This document shows, in pieces, positions 8,626 through 16,892 of a stretch of 64,000 nt of DNA. The stretch is from JANNSX01 sp041397825 (lineage in GTDB: Bacteria; Pseudomonadota; Alphaproteobacteria; Rhizobiales; Hyphomicrobiaceae). The stretch covers positions 62,001 through 126,000 of the forward strand of contig JAWKVX010000005.1 of assembly GCA_041397825.1 (NCBI GenBank), written 5' to 3'. The notes below the pieces were generated by a model. It had not been told where the DNA came from and did not search any database. It saw only the letters and a list, made by a program, of their open reading frames with translations. Position 1 is the first letter of the stretch; every line of letters begins with the position of its first letter. A program made the translations under genes and the position numbers.

Positions 8626-9255
8626 CTATCTCGGCCGGAGACCCTCGATCAGCACCGTCGTCACGGTCTGCTCGGCGATATCGAAATGCTTGCGGCCCGT
8701 CGCTCCCTCGCCGAGTACGGCCCGAATCTGCGCCTCGAAGTCGGCATAGTGCTGCGTCACCGCCCAGATCATGAAGATCAGGTGGTAGGGATCGACCCGG
8801 GCGAGGCGGCCCTGGGCGATCCAGGCGCGGATGGTCTTCGCCTTGCGGTCGACGATCTTCCGCAAGGGACCGGACAAAACGCTCGCCACGCTCGGCGCGC
8901 CTTGCAGGATCTCGTTGGCGAAAAGGCGCGAGGCCTTCGGATTGCGCTCGGAGAGGGCGATCTTGGCGGCGATGTATTTCCGGATCTCATCCAGCGGTTC
9001 GCCCTCGGCATCGAGATCGGTCAGCGGCGCGAGCCATTCGGCCAGCGTCTTCTCGAGCACCGCCTCATAGATGTCCTCCTTGCTCTTGAAATAATAGAGC
9101 AGGTTGGGCTTGGACATCTCCGCCCGTGCCGCAATCTGGTCGACGGTGGTTCCTCGGAACCCATAGCGGGAGAACACATCCAGCGCGGCCTCCAGAATGA
9201 GGCCTTCGTTGATCGTCTTGATCCGCGATTTGCGCGATTTGCCGGTGGTGCTCAA
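8626..9255 (-). CDS. rutR: RutR-like TetR family transcriptional regulator
   Basis: A 209-residue regulator that resembles E. coli RutR along its whole length. The N-terminal TetR helix-turn-helix has ILEAALDVFSRYGFRGTTV and the recognition region MSKPNLLYYFKSKE. The C-terminal ligand domain contains PYHLIFMIWAVTQHYADF, nearly identical to the RutR motif HLIFMIWASTQHYADF. RutR senses uracil/thymine and controls pyrimidine and purine metabolism. A RutR-type operator lies 50 nt upstream of the start, between this gene and the divergent ABC importer. That supports the assignment and predicts autoregulation. True orthology was not tested. Confidence 0.9.
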   Translation of the reverse strand: MSTTGKSRKSRIKTINEGLILEAALDVFSRYGFRGTTVDQIAARAEMSKPNLLYYFKSKEDIYEAVLEKTLAEWLAPLTDLDAEGEPLDEIRKYIAAKIALSERNPKASRLFANEILQGAPSVASVLSGPLRKIVDRKAKTIRAWIAQGRLARVDPYHLIFMIWAVTQHYADFEAQIRAVLGEGATGRKHFDIAEQTVTTVLIEGLRPR

Positions 9256-9305
9256 TTGGGACGCATCTCGTTCCGGAATCGCCGGTCGGACTCCGGCTCA
9301 TTTTC

Positions 9306-9321
9306 TTGACCATTTGATCAA
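9306..9321. promoter_or_regulatory. RutR operator
   Basis: The sequence TTGACCATTTGATCAA matches the E. coli RutR box TTGACCANNTGGTCAA at every defined base except one (G to A in the second half-site). It lies in the 113-nt divergent region between the rutR-like gene and the ABC transporter operon, the position expected for control of both. The match is read directly; binding is inferred. Confidence 0.8.
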
Positions 9322-9368
9322 ACTATGGACAGCTACGCCAACGGAAATCGTTAGAGCCCGGGGGGATA

Positions 9369-10184
9369 ATGCAGGCTGGCACGGCGGGGCAAGCGACGTC
9401 CGGCAGGGCACCGGTGATTGCCGCCAACAAGCTGTCGCTCACCTTCGAGACCAATGACGGGCCGGTCTATGCGCTCTCCGACGTCGATGTCTCGATTGAT
9501 GAAGGCGAATTCGTCTCGCTGATCGGCCCGTCCGGCTGCGGCAAGACCACGCTGCTCCGGATCATCGCCGACCTCGAGCGGCCGACATCGGGCCGGATCA
9601 GCGTCAATGGCCTGACGCCCGAGGGGGCCCGGCTTGCCCGCCAGTACGGCTATGTCTTCCAGGCACCGGCGCTCTATCCGTGGCGCACCGTCGAACGCAA
9701 CGTGCGCCTGCCGCTCGAGGTCATGGGCTATGCCGCATCCGAGCAGGTGGAGCGCGCGCGCCGCAATCTTGCGCTCGTCAATCTCTCAGGCTTCGAGAAG
9801 AAGTTTCCCTGGCAACTCTCCGGCGGCATGCAGCAAAGGGTCTCGATTGCCCGCGCGCTCTCCTTCGATCCCAAGCTCCTGCTGATGGACGAGCCTTTCG
9901 GCGCGCTCGACGAGATCGTACGCGACACTCTCAACACGCAGCTGCTGAAGCTCTGGCGCGAGACCGGCAAGACGGTCGTCTTCGTCACGCATTCCATTCC
10001 CGAGGCTGTGTTCCTGTCGACCCGGATCGTCGTCATGAGTCCCCGGCCCGGCCGCATCATCGACGTCATCGAGACCAGCTTTCCGGCTGATCGCACGCTC
10101 GACATCCGGGAGACGCCCGAGTTCCTGAAAGTCGCGCACCGCGTCCGGGAGGGGCTCAGGGCGGGGCACTCCTATGACGAGTGA
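9369..10184 (+). CDS. ABC importer ATP-binding subunit (SsuB/TauB/NrtD family)
   Basis: A 271-residue ATPase of the nitrate/sulfonate/pyrimidine importer family. Walker A is GPSGCGKTT (residues 53-61), Q-loop VFQAPALYPWRTV near 97, signature LSGGMQQR (150-157) and Walker B LLLMDEP (170-176), followed by the D-loop and THS H-loop. It is the first gene of a three-gene operon with two different permeases. Divergence from the rutR-like gene and the shared RutR operator suggest uptake of a pyrimidine or related base. That substrate assignment is inference, as no binding protein is encoded nearby. Confidence 0.93.
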   Translation: MQAGTAGQATSGRAPVIAANKLSLTFETNDGPVYALSDVDVSIDEGEFVSLIGPSGCGKTTLLRIIADLERPTSGRISVNGLTPEGARLARQYGYVFQAPALYPWRTVERNVRLPLEVMGYAASEQVERARRNLALVNLSGFEKKFPWQLSGGMQQRVSIARALSFDPKLLLMDEPFGALDEIVRDTLNTQLLKLWRETGKTVVFVTHSIPEAVFLSTRIVVMSPRPGRIIDVIETSFPADRTLDIRETPEFLKVAHRVREGLRAGHSYDE

Positions 10185-11085
10185 GGTCGCCACGTCCGCC
10201 GGTTTGGAGAAGCGCGCGCCATGGCGGGAGGGGACCGCGTTCGCGGTCGTTAGCCTCGTCGCCTTCCTGCTCGCCGTCTGGTACATTGCCTGCGTGCCGA
10301 TGAACGACGTCGTGACGGAGACCAGGCTCGGCGGGCGCGATATCGGTTGGGGGGCCTGGCTTCAGGCCTCCTGGTCGCTCGAGCGCGCCGTCCTGCCGGC
10401 TCCGCATCAGATCGTCACCGAGCTCTGGAACACCGTCGTCCTCGTCAAGCCGTGGAGCCCGCGCTCGCTGGTCTATCACGGTTGGGTGACCCTTTCCTCG
10501 ACGCTGGTCGGGTTTCTGATGGGAACCGTGCTCGGCATCGTCCTCGCCATTGCCATCGTGCATGTGAAATCGCTCAACAAGAGCCTGATGCCGTGGATCG
10601 TCGCCTCGCAGACCATCCCGATCCTCGCCGTCGCGCCGATGGTGATCGTCGTGCTCGGTTCGATCGGGTTCACGGGCCTGGTGCCGAAATCGATCATCTC
10701 GACTTATCTCTGCTTCTTTCCGGTGACCATCGGCATGGTGAAGGGCCTGACCTCGCCCGAGGTGATGCAACTCGACCTGATGAGAACGTACAACGCCACG
10801 CGGAACCAGGTGCTGGCGAAGCTCAGATGGCCGGCGGCGGTGCCGTTCCTGTTCGCCTCGCTCAAGGTCGCGATCGCCATTGCGCTCGTCGGGGCCATCG
10901 TCGGCGAGCTGCCGACCGGCGCCCAGGCGGGCATCGGGGCGCGGCTTCTCAATGGCAGCTACTACGGGCAGACCACCCAGATCTGGGCCGCGCTCGTCGC
11001 CGCGTCGGTGATGGCGGCGTCGCTGGTCGGTCTCGTCGGCCTCATCGAGCGCATGGTGCGACGCGCCATGGGGGGGCGGCCATGA
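10174..11085 (+). CDS. ABC importer permease (BPD_transp_1, SsuC-like), first of two
   Basis: A 303-residue inner-membrane permease. After an N-terminal membrane segment (residues 20-44) there is a large outer segment, then about five helices with the coupling-helix EAA-type motif in DLMRTYNATRNQVLAKLRWPA near residues 200-220. It overlaps the ATPase gene by 11 nt and its stop overlaps the second permease (ATGA). Two non-identical permeases imply a heterodimeric transmembrane channel. The long N-terminal insertion before the core distinguishes it from SsuC itself. Confidence 0.9.
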   Translation: MTSEVATSAGLEKRAPWREGTAFAVVSLVAFLLAVWYIACVPMNDVVTETRLGGRDIGWGAWLQASWSLERAVLPAPHQIVTELWNTVVLVKPWSPRSLVYHGWVTLSSTLVGFLMGTVLGIVLAIAIVHVKSLNKSLMPWIVASQTIPILAVAPMVIVVLGSIGFTGLVPKSIISTYLCFFPVTIGMVKGLTSPEVMQLDLMRTYNATRNQVLAKLRWPAAVPFLFASLKVAIAIALVGAIVGELPTGAQAGIGARLLNGSYYGQTTQIWAALVAASVMAASLVGLVGLIERMVRRAMGGRP

Positions 11086-12056
11086 CGGCGCCGCCCGCTC
11101 CGGTGTTCGCTTCGTGGACAGGCGGGTGGCGGCTCGAGGCCGGTGCCCTGGTGCTGTTGGCCGCGCTGCTGCTGATCGGGCGAGCCATGGCGGTGTCCGG
11201 CTGGCTCGAGGCCACTGGCGTCGTTCTCTTCTGGCTCACGGCATGGCGGCTCAACAGCTCGCTCGCCGGGCTGGCTCTCAAGGGGCCGGCTGCGCGATTG
11301 CGGGACCTCGTCATCCCGGCCTTGTTCGGTGTGACGCTGCTCCTCCTCTGGGAGCTCGTGGTCAAGACCTTTGCCGTGCCGCTGGTCTTGCTGCCGGCGC
11401 CGTCCGATATCGGCCAGAGGTTCGCCGGGGCCCTGCCGATGCTCTGGGCAGACTGGCTGCAGACCTTCGTCCGGGCGGTCATCCCCGGCTGGCTCCTGGG
11501 CTCCGGCGCGGGCGTGGCGATGGCGATCCTGTGCGATCGGGTGCCGTTTCTGAAGCGCGGTCTGCTCCCGCTCGGCAATCTCGCAGCGGCGCTGCCGATC
11601 GTCGGCATCGCGCCGATCATGGTCATGTGGTTCGGATTCGATTGGCCGTCCAAAGTCGCCGTCGTCGTCATCATGACCTTCTTCCCGGCTCTCGTGAACA
11701 CCGTCGCCGGCCTCTCCGCGACCGGCCAGCTCGAGCGCGATCTGATGCAGAGCTACGGCGCGAGCCATGGCCAGACGCTCGTGAAACTGCGTCTCCCTGT
11801 GGCCATGCCGTTCGTGTTCAACGCCCTGAAGATCAACTCGACGCTGGCTCTGATCGGCGCCATCGTCGCCGAGTTCTTCGGCACGCCGATCGTCGGCATG
11901 GGCTTTCGTATCTCGACCGAGGTCGGGCGTTTGGCCCTCGACACCGTCTGGGCCGAGATTACGGTGGCGGCGCTGACCGGCTCGCTCTTCTATGCCGGGC
12001 TGGCGCTCCTCGAGCGCTGGGTGACCTTCTGGCATCCGTCCTATCGGACGCGTTAG
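11082..12056 (+). CDS. ABC importer permease (BPD_transp_1, SsuC-like), second of two
   Basis: A 324-residue permease partner of the preceding gene. The N-terminal third carries extra membrane segments (around residues 15-60) before a typical SsuC-like core beginning at LLLLWELVVKTF. The coupling loop reads DLMQSYGASHGQTLVKLRLP near residues 220-240. The ATG overlaps the upstream stop. The operon ends here, 13 nt short of the convergent DUF1761 gene, without a substrate-binding protein; the binding protein must be encoded elsewhere or be shared. Confidence 0.9.
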   Translation: MTAPPAPVFASWTGGWRLEAGALVLLAALLLIGRAMAVSGWLEATGVVLFWLTAWRLNSSLAGLALKGPAARLRDLVIPALFGVTLLLLWELVVKTFAVPLVLLPAPSDIGQRFAGALPMLWADWLQTFVRAVIPGWLLGSGAGVAMAILCDRVPFLKRGLLPLGNLAAALPIVGIAPIMVMWFGFDWPSKVAVVVIMTFFPALVNTVAGLSATGQLERDLMQSYGASHGQTLVKLRLPVAMPFVFNALKINSTLALIGAIVAEFFGTPIVGMGFRISTEVGRLALDTVWAEITVAALTGSLFYAGLALLERWVTFWHPSYRTR

Positions 12057-12069
12057 AGACCGTTCGGCC

Positions 12070-12486
12070 TCAGACGCCGAAGAGACCGATCACCAGACCT
12101 TGAATCAGCAGAACGCCCAGCCAGTGCAGCCCGTCGACCACGGTGAGCGACCGCTTGGCGTCCTGGAAGCCATGATTGGTGACCAGTGTCGTCATGACGA
12201 AACCCGCCCAGACGAAGAGCGCGGAGATGATCCCGTTCTGCGGCGTCACCTGATCGACGCCGAGATGGCCGATGGTGCCGGCGAGCACGAAGGCCATGAC
12301 GAGCTGGGCGATGAAGGCGATGATGAAGGGCAGGGCCGAGGGCTTCCGCGCCTTGAACTCCGCCTCGGTCTTGCCAAGCGCGTTGATCCAGACCTTGCTC
12401 AGAGCCATGTACCAGACGGCTCCGAAGACATAGCTCGCGACCGCGGCGACGAGGATGGCGAGATAGTTGATTCCGGCGAATGCCAT
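12070..12486 (-). CDS. DUF1761 membrane protein
   Basis: A 138-residue four-helix inner-membrane protein of the DUF1761 family. The family pattern is visible: AAVASYVFGAVWYMAL in helix 1, an amphipathic loop, then IIAFIAQLVMAFVLA, ALFVWAGFVMTTLVTNHGF and VDGLHWLGVLLIQGLVIG. Function of the family is unknown. It lies next to a second, more diverged member of the same family in the same orientation. Start chosen at the ATG 12486 preceded by GGAGGCCAGCC. Confidence 0.88.
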   Translation of the reverse strand: MAFAGINYLAILVAAVASYVFGAVWYMALSKVWINALGKTEAEFKARKPSALPFIIAFIAQLVMAFVLAGTIGHLGVDQVTPQNGIISALFVWAGFVMTTLVTNHGFQDAKRSLTVVDGLHWLGVLLIQGLVIGLFGV

Positions 12487-12543
12487 GGCTGGCCTCCAGG
12501 ATAAGGATCAGGATGCCGAGCTTACCTCATCGCGCGTGGCGCT

Positions 12544-13068
12544 CTACCCGCCACTGCTGGCACCACCGCTCGTCCCATCGCTACCGGTGCCGCCGTCGGT
12601 CGCGGCGGGTGCGGCCGGCACGGTGACGGGTGCGGGGAAGTCGCTCACCGCGCCGATCACGGTCGCCATGACGAGGAGGACGAGCAGCCAATGCACGCCG
12701 TCGATGATCGTCAGGGCGAGCTTGGCGCCGAGATTGGAGTAATTGACGAGGATCGTCGTCATCACGAAGCCGAGCCAGATGACGAAGGCCGTCTCGATGG
12801 CGCCGCCGATCGTCGTCTCGCCCAGGCGGCGGATGGTGATCGCCAGCATGATCGTCATGATGATCTGGGCGATGGCGGAGAAGATGTAGCGGCGCGGCGA
12901 GTTGATGCCGGTGGCGCTGGCGACCGAGGCCTTCCAGACCTGCCCGGCGATCGCATACCAGACCCAGCCGGTGATGAGACCCGCGATGAACGCGTAGAGC
13001 ACGGCGTCGCTGTCGAAGTCCGGCAGCCCGTCGATGATGCCGAGAATACGATCCTTGATGAAGTCCAT
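12544..13068 (-). CDS. Second DUF1761-like membrane protein
   Basis: A 174-residue paralogue of the downstream DUF1761 protein, with four predicted membrane helices (about residues 22-42, 58-78, 90-112 and 120-140). The matching motifs are AFVIWLGFVMTTILVNY and IIDGVHWLLVLLVMATVIG. After residue 145 it has a Pro/Ala then Gly/Ser/Thr-rich tail (APVTVPAAPAATDGG and onward) that looks disordered and is absent from its neighbour. The ATG at 13068 is preceded by GGGGGGAGAC, better than the GTG five codons upstream. Function unknown. Confidence 0.82.
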   Translation of the reverse strand: MDFIKDRILGIIDGLPDFDSDAVLYAFIAGLITGWVWYAIAGQVWKASVASATGINSPRRYIFSAIAQIIMTIMLAITIRRLGETTIGGAIETAFVIWLGFVMTTILVNYSNLGAKLALTIIDGVHWLLVLLVMATVIGAVSDFPAPVTVPAAPAATDGGTGSDGTSGGASSGG

Positions 13069-13224
13069 GTCTCCCCCCGTCACCGGTTTGCCCTGGTGAA
13101 CGGCCGCCTTGGCCGACTCGCGATAGTCGGGGTTCTACACGCCTCGGTGCGCTGATGGCGTTGCAGCCGGGCCACGTCCCCAGGCGAATTGCCGCGTCGC
13201 GGCACGGCAACCGATTGTCCGGCT

Positions 13225-13890
13225 TCAATTTTTGAGCCGCCAGACCGCCGTCCGTTTGATCTCGGCATCCTCCAGCTCGCGCGTGACGGGCACCTCGTAA
13301 TGGGCAATGGCCTCGAGTGCCTCCTTGGGCAGATAGCTCCGTCCGGGGTCTCCGATCAGCACGTCGCGGCCCGCCAGCCGGCAGCGGCGGAGCCAGGCGA
13401 GCGCACGCTCGGCGAGTGGCTTCTCGTAGAAGAGGTCGCCCACCAGAATGAGGTCGGCGGTGGGCACGGCCCCGAGAAGCAGGTCCGCCTCGACGGCCTC
13501 GATCGCCATGCCATTGACCTCCGCATTGAGCCGGATGGCCTCGATCGCGAAGGCATCGATCTCGGCGGCAACGGCGGACATTGCGCCCGCGCGCATAGAG
13601 GCGATGGCGACGAGTCCGGAGCCGGCGGCGAGATCGAGCACACGGTTGGCCCGGACGATCTCCGGATGATCGAGCACATAGCGCGCCAGCGCCTGCCCTC
13701 CCGCCCAGGCGAAGGCCCAGAAGGGCGGCGGCAGCCCCTCCTCGCCAAGCTCTTCCTCGGTCCTCTGCCAGATCGGCAGGCTCTCCTCGGCGAGATGGAG
13801 CCTCACCTCGGGGACGAGCGGCGGCGTGAGCAGGCGCGTGTTGGCGCGGATGAAGGCGGCGCGGTCGGTGATGGCCTTGATCGACGTCAC
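13225..13890 (-). CDS. Class I SAM methyltransferase, probably EtfB lysine methyltransferase family
   Basis: A 221-residue methyltransferase. The SAM site reads VLDLAAGSGLVAIAS near residue 88, the next acidic strand AAEIDAFAIEAIRLNAEVNG near 112, and the motif-IV-like LILVGDLFYEKP near 147. The block PPPFWAFAWAGGQALARY just before the SAM site is typical of the METTL20/EtfB-KMT group that methylates electron-transfer flavoprotein beta. The family call is from memory and moderate. The GTG start at 13890 overlaps the EVE gene stop (GTGA); an upstream in-frame ATG lies inside that gene. Confidence 0.85.
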   Translation of the reverse strand: MTSIKAITDRAAFIRANTRLLTPPLVPEVRLHLAEESLPIWQRTEEELGEEGLPPPFWAFAWAGGQALARYVLDHPEIVRANRVLDLAAGSGLVAIASMRAGAMSAVAAEIDAFAIEAIRLNAEVNGMAIEAVEADLLLGAVPTADLILVGDLFYEKPLAERALAWLRRCRLAGRDVLIGDPGRSYLPKEALEAIAHYEVPVTRELEDAEIKRTAVWRLKN

Positions 13891-14351
13891 CTGCGCGCCT
13901 TCGGCTGGAGCCCGCCCATGCGGCAGACCTCGGCCCATTCCTCGGGCTGCACCGGTTGCACGGAGAGCCGCGAGTTGTTGACGAGCACCATCTTCGCGAG
14001 CTTCGGATTGGCCTTCACGTCGTCGATCGTCACGGGTTTCGGCATCCGCTCGATGGCGCGCACGTCGACGCAGTCCCAGGTGCCGGTGTCGTCGGTCGGA
14101 TCGGGATGGGCGAGCTTCACCACCTCGACGATGCCGACGACATCCTTGCCGGCGTTGGAATGATAGAAGAAGCCTTTGTCACCGAGCCGCATGGCCCGCA
14201 TGTTGTTACGCGCCTGATAGTTCCTGACGCCATCCCAGTACTGGCCCTTGTGTCCGAGCCTGGCGAGATCGTCGTAGGAGAAGACGTCGGGCTCCGACTT
14301 GAGGAGCCAGTAGCCGGTCGAGACGGGGAGGGGGACGGGTTTCTTGGTCAT
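13887..14351 (-). CDS. EVE domain protein (THYN1-like)
   Basis: A 154-residue protein consisting almost wholly of an EVE domain of the PUA superfamily, a fold that binds modified bases in DNA or RNA. Landmarks are YWLLKSEPDVFSYDDL at the start of the domain, WDGVRNYQARNNMRAM, DKGFFYHSNAG and the C-terminal LVNNSRLSVQPV. Family members are proposed readers of modified nucleotides. The ATG at 14351 is used because upstream codons belong to poorly conserved sequence. It is followed with overlap by the methyltransferase and preceded by the YciI-like gene. Confidence 0.92.
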   Translation of the reverse strand: MTKKPVPLPVSTGYWLLKSEPDVFSYDDLARLGHKGQYWDGVRNYQARNNMRAMRLGDKGFFYHSNAGKDVVGIVEVVKLAHPDPTDDTGTWDCVDVRAIERMPKPVTIDDVKANPKLAKMVLVNNSRLSVQPVQPEEWAEVCRMGGLQPKARR

Positions 14352-14359
14352 GGGACGGC

Positions 14360-14650
14360 CTATTTCGCAATCCCGCCCAGCACCACCGTCCACGGCCGGA
14401 TGTCGACGCTCTGGAAGACACCGGCTTTCGCATAGGGATCGGCATCCGCGATCTTCCGCACCTCGGCGAGACTCTCTCCCTCGATGACGAGCAAGCTGCC
14501 GCGCGGCTCACTGCCATCCTCGGTGAGGAACGGGCCGGCGAGCTTCAGCCTGCCGCCAAGACCTTTCAGATGCTCGAGATGCTCGCGACGGGTCGCCTTG
14601 CGGGTCTCGAGCGCGCCCGGCTTGTCGGTGCAGATGACGGCGTAAAGCAA
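14360..14650 (-). CDS. YciI-like protein with TTG start
   Basis: A 96-residue YciI-family (ferredoxin-like fold) protein. The family pattern is AVICTDKPGALETRKATRREHL, the conserved HLEHL segment, GPFLTEDGSEPRGSLLVIE and DPYAKAGVFQSVDIRPW. The catalytic-type His-Asp pair corresponds to the His in REHLEHL and the Asp in DADPY. Initiation at TTG (14650) is deduced because a strong GGAGGA lies five nucleotides upstream. Homologues begin exactly at this LYAVIC strand, and longer in-frame extensions run back into gpsA. It lies 55 nt after gpsA. Confidence 0.88.
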   Translation of the reverse strand: MLYAVICTDKPGALETRKATRREHLEHLKGLGGRLKLAGPFLTEDGSEPRGSLLVIEGESLAEVRKIADADPYAKAGVFQSVDIRPWTVVLGGIAK

Positions 14651-14705
14651 GATGTCCTCCCCGTTCGGTGGCTCCGGCGAGAGCGCATGCCCTGCCCCAC
14701 ATCCA

Positions 14706-15701
14706 TCAGACCTCAGCCCTGAATGGCCGTGAAAGCAAGCCCTCGATGGCGGCATCGACCGAGAGCGATCCCTCGACGATGCCGGCAACCGCCGCGGCCA
14801 CCGGCATGTCGATGCCGCGCGATCGAGCAAGCCTGACGACGGCCGCAGCCGTCCAGACGCCCTCGCTGACTCCCTTGCTGCCCGCCGTCGCCTCGCCAAG
14901 TGTCGCGCCGCGACCGAGCGCCAGGCCGAGCGCCATGTTGCGCGATTGCGGGCTCGAGGCCGTAAGGATCAGGTCGCCGAGGCCCGACAGCCCGGACAAA
15001 GTCTCGGGCCGCGCGCCGAAGGCCGCCCCGAAACGAACGAGCTCGGCAAAGCCGCGGGTGACGAGAGCCGCATGTGCGCTCGCGCCGAGGCCGCGGCCCT
15101 GGATGATGCCGGCGGCGATGGCGAGTACGTTCTTGAGGGCGCCGCCGATCTCGACGCCGATGATGTCACTCGTCCAATAGGGTCGGAAGTGCTTGTGGCC
15201 GATCGTCTGGGCGAGCTCGGCGCCGATGCCCTCGGGTGCGGCGAGCGTCACGGCGGTCGGCAGGCCGGCAGCGACATCGGCCGCGAAGCTCGGCCCCGAC
15301 AGCACGGCACCAACAGAAGTCGGGCAGACCTCGGCCAGCACCTCGCTCATGCGCTTGCCGCTCGACTGCTCGAGCCCCTTCGCCGCGATGATGACAGGCT
15401 GACCGGTTCTGAGATGCAGCGCGATCAGGCCTCCGACCTGTCGGAGCGCCTGCGCCGGTGCGGCCATGAGCACGATGTCGGCAGCCGCCGCCTCGGCGAT
15501 ATCGGCCGTCGCGACGATCGCCGGATCGATGGCGATGCCAGGCAGACGCCGCTCGTTTCGGTGGGTCGTCGCGATGGCGCGGGCAAGCGCGGCATCGCGT
15601 GCCCACAGTTGGGTCTTGAGGCCAGCGCGGTGACAGGAGAGCGCCAGGGCCGTACCCCAGGCGCCGGCGCCGATGACTCCGATCGAGCGACCGCCCGTCA
15701 T
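14706..15701 (-). CDS. gpsA: Glycerol-3-phosphate dehydrogenase [NAD(P)+]
   Basis: A 331-residue cytosolic enzyme that reduces dihydroxyacetone phosphate to sn-glycerol-3-phosphate for phospholipid synthesis. The Rossmann motif GVIGAGAWGTALA is at residues 8-20. The active-site Lys lies in the segment GGALKNVLAIAAGI near residue 190, and substrate-binding SGLGDLILT near 245. The C-terminal domain ends at PFRAEV. The ATG at 15701 overlaps the tsaD stop (ATGA). The tsaD-gpsA pairing is common in alphaproteobacteria. Confidence 0.96.
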   Translation of the reverse strand: MTGGRSIGVIGAGAWGTALALSCHRAGLKTQLWARDAALARAIATTHRNERRLPGIAIDPAIVATADIAEAAAADIVLMAAPAQALRQVGGLIALHLRTGQPVIIAAKGLEQSSGKRMSEVLAEVCPTSVGAVLSGPSFAADVAAGLPTAVTLAAPEGIGAELAQTIGHKHFRPYWTSDIIGVEIGGALKNVLAIAAGIIQGRGLGASAHAALVTRGFAELVRFGAAFGARPETLSGLSGLGDLILTASSPQSRNMALGLALGRGATLGEATAGSKGVSEGVWTAAAVVRLARSRGIDMPVAAAVAGIVEGSLSVDAAIEGLLSRPFRAEV

Positions 15702-16822
15702 GCTTTGGCCCCGTGCCGGCCACCGCCGAGCGCGGGAGCGGCCGCCGCATCGAGCGGCCAGCGGGCGCGTGGCGGCGCATCGAGCGGATCGGTGAGGCCA
15801 AGCGCCAGTCGCTCGGCGCCCGCCCAGGCGATCATTGCGCCGTTGTCGGTGCAGAGGGCGGGCGGCGGCACCGAGAGCCGGTAGCCACGACCGGAGGCCA
15901 GCGCTCGTAATGCCGACGCCAGTCTCTGATTCGCCGCGACGCCGCCGGCAACCACCAGCACGCGTGGAGCCGCAGCACCTAGGAACGCCTCGTAGGCCGT
16001 CATGGACCGCCCGACGCGATCGACGACGCTTTCCATTACGGCGGCCTCGAAGCTGGCGCACAGATCGGCAACGTCCCGATCGGACAAGGGTGCAGCGGCC
16101 TCGGCGCGCTGGCGGACCGCCGTCTTGAGGCCGGCGAAGGAAAAATGCGGCTCCGGCCGTCCGAGCATTGGCCGGGGTAGGGGAAATCGCGCCGGATCGC
16201 CGCCCTGAGCCTGTCGCTCGACCTCGGGACCTCCTGGAAAGCCGAGCCCCAGCAGCTTCGCTGTCTTGTCGAAGGCCTCGCCCAACGCATCGTCGATGGT
16301 TGTGGCCAAGCGCCGGTAGCGGCCGAGGCCCTCGACGGCTAAGAGCTGGGTGTGGCCGCCGGAGACGAGCAGCAGCAGATAGGGTGGCCGCAAGCCCTCC
16401 GTCAGTCCTGGGGTCAGGGCGTGGGCCTCCAGGTGATTGATTGCGACGAGAGGCTTGCCGGCGCCGAGCGCCATGGCCTTGCCCATGGTGAGGCCGACCA
16501 TCAGGCCGCCGATCAGGCCCGGGCCGGCTGTTGCGGCAACGGCGTCGATGTCGTCGAGCGTCGTGCCGGCTTCCTCGAGCGCTGTGGCGACAATCGGCGG
16601 CAGCAACTCGAGGTGCGCCCTGGCGGCAATCTCGGGAACGACGCCGAGATAGGGTCGATGCTGCTCGATCTGGGCGCGCACGATGTTCGACAGAATGGCG
16701 CCCGTGCCGTTGGCATGGCGTCGAACGACGGCGGCCGCGGTCTCGTCGCAGCTGGTCTCGAGACCGAGCACGGTCTGCGCCCGCCCGGGGGTCGGCTTGA
16801 TCTCGTCTTTCGGCTGCCGCAT
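15698..16822 (-). CDS. tsaD: tRNA N6-adenosine threonylcarbamoyltransferase
   Basis: A 374-residue ASKHA-fold enzyme that, with TsaB and TsaE, transfers threonylcarbamoyl to A37 of ANN-decoding tRNAs. Landmarks: VLGLETSCDETAAAVV near residue 20, the metal-binding NHLEAH motif at about 130, SGGHTQLL, and CTDNGAMIAWAG near 325. The last carries the conserved Asp. The ATG at 16822 places the N-terminal MRQPKDE ahead of the first strand; longer in-frame forms overlap hemC. It is divergent from hemC with a 70-nt intergenic region holding both promoters. Confidence 0.97.
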   Translation of the reverse strand: MRQPKDEIKPTPGRAQTVLGLETSCDETAAAVVRRHANGTGAILSNIVRAQIEQHRPYLGVVPEIAARAHLELLPPIVATALEEAGTTLDDIDAVAATAGPGLIGGLMVGLTMGKAMALGAGKPLVAINHLEAHALTPGLTEGLRPPYLLLLVSGGHTQLLAVEGLGRYRRLATTIDDALGEAFDKTAKLLGLGFPGGPEVERQAQGGDPARFPLPRPMLGRPEPHFSFAGLKTAVRQRAEAAAPLSDRDVADLCASFEAAVMESVVDRVGRSMTAYEAFLGAAAPRVLVVAGGVAANQRLASALRALASGRGYRLSVPPPALCTDNGAMIAWAGAERLALGLTDPLDAPPRARWPLDAAAAPALGGGRHGAKA

Positions 16823-16892
16823 GTATGATCTCTCATAGCATCGGTGGCGGCGAGCAGGCAAAGTCTGTCGCCCGGGCGTCAAGGAGCGGCAC

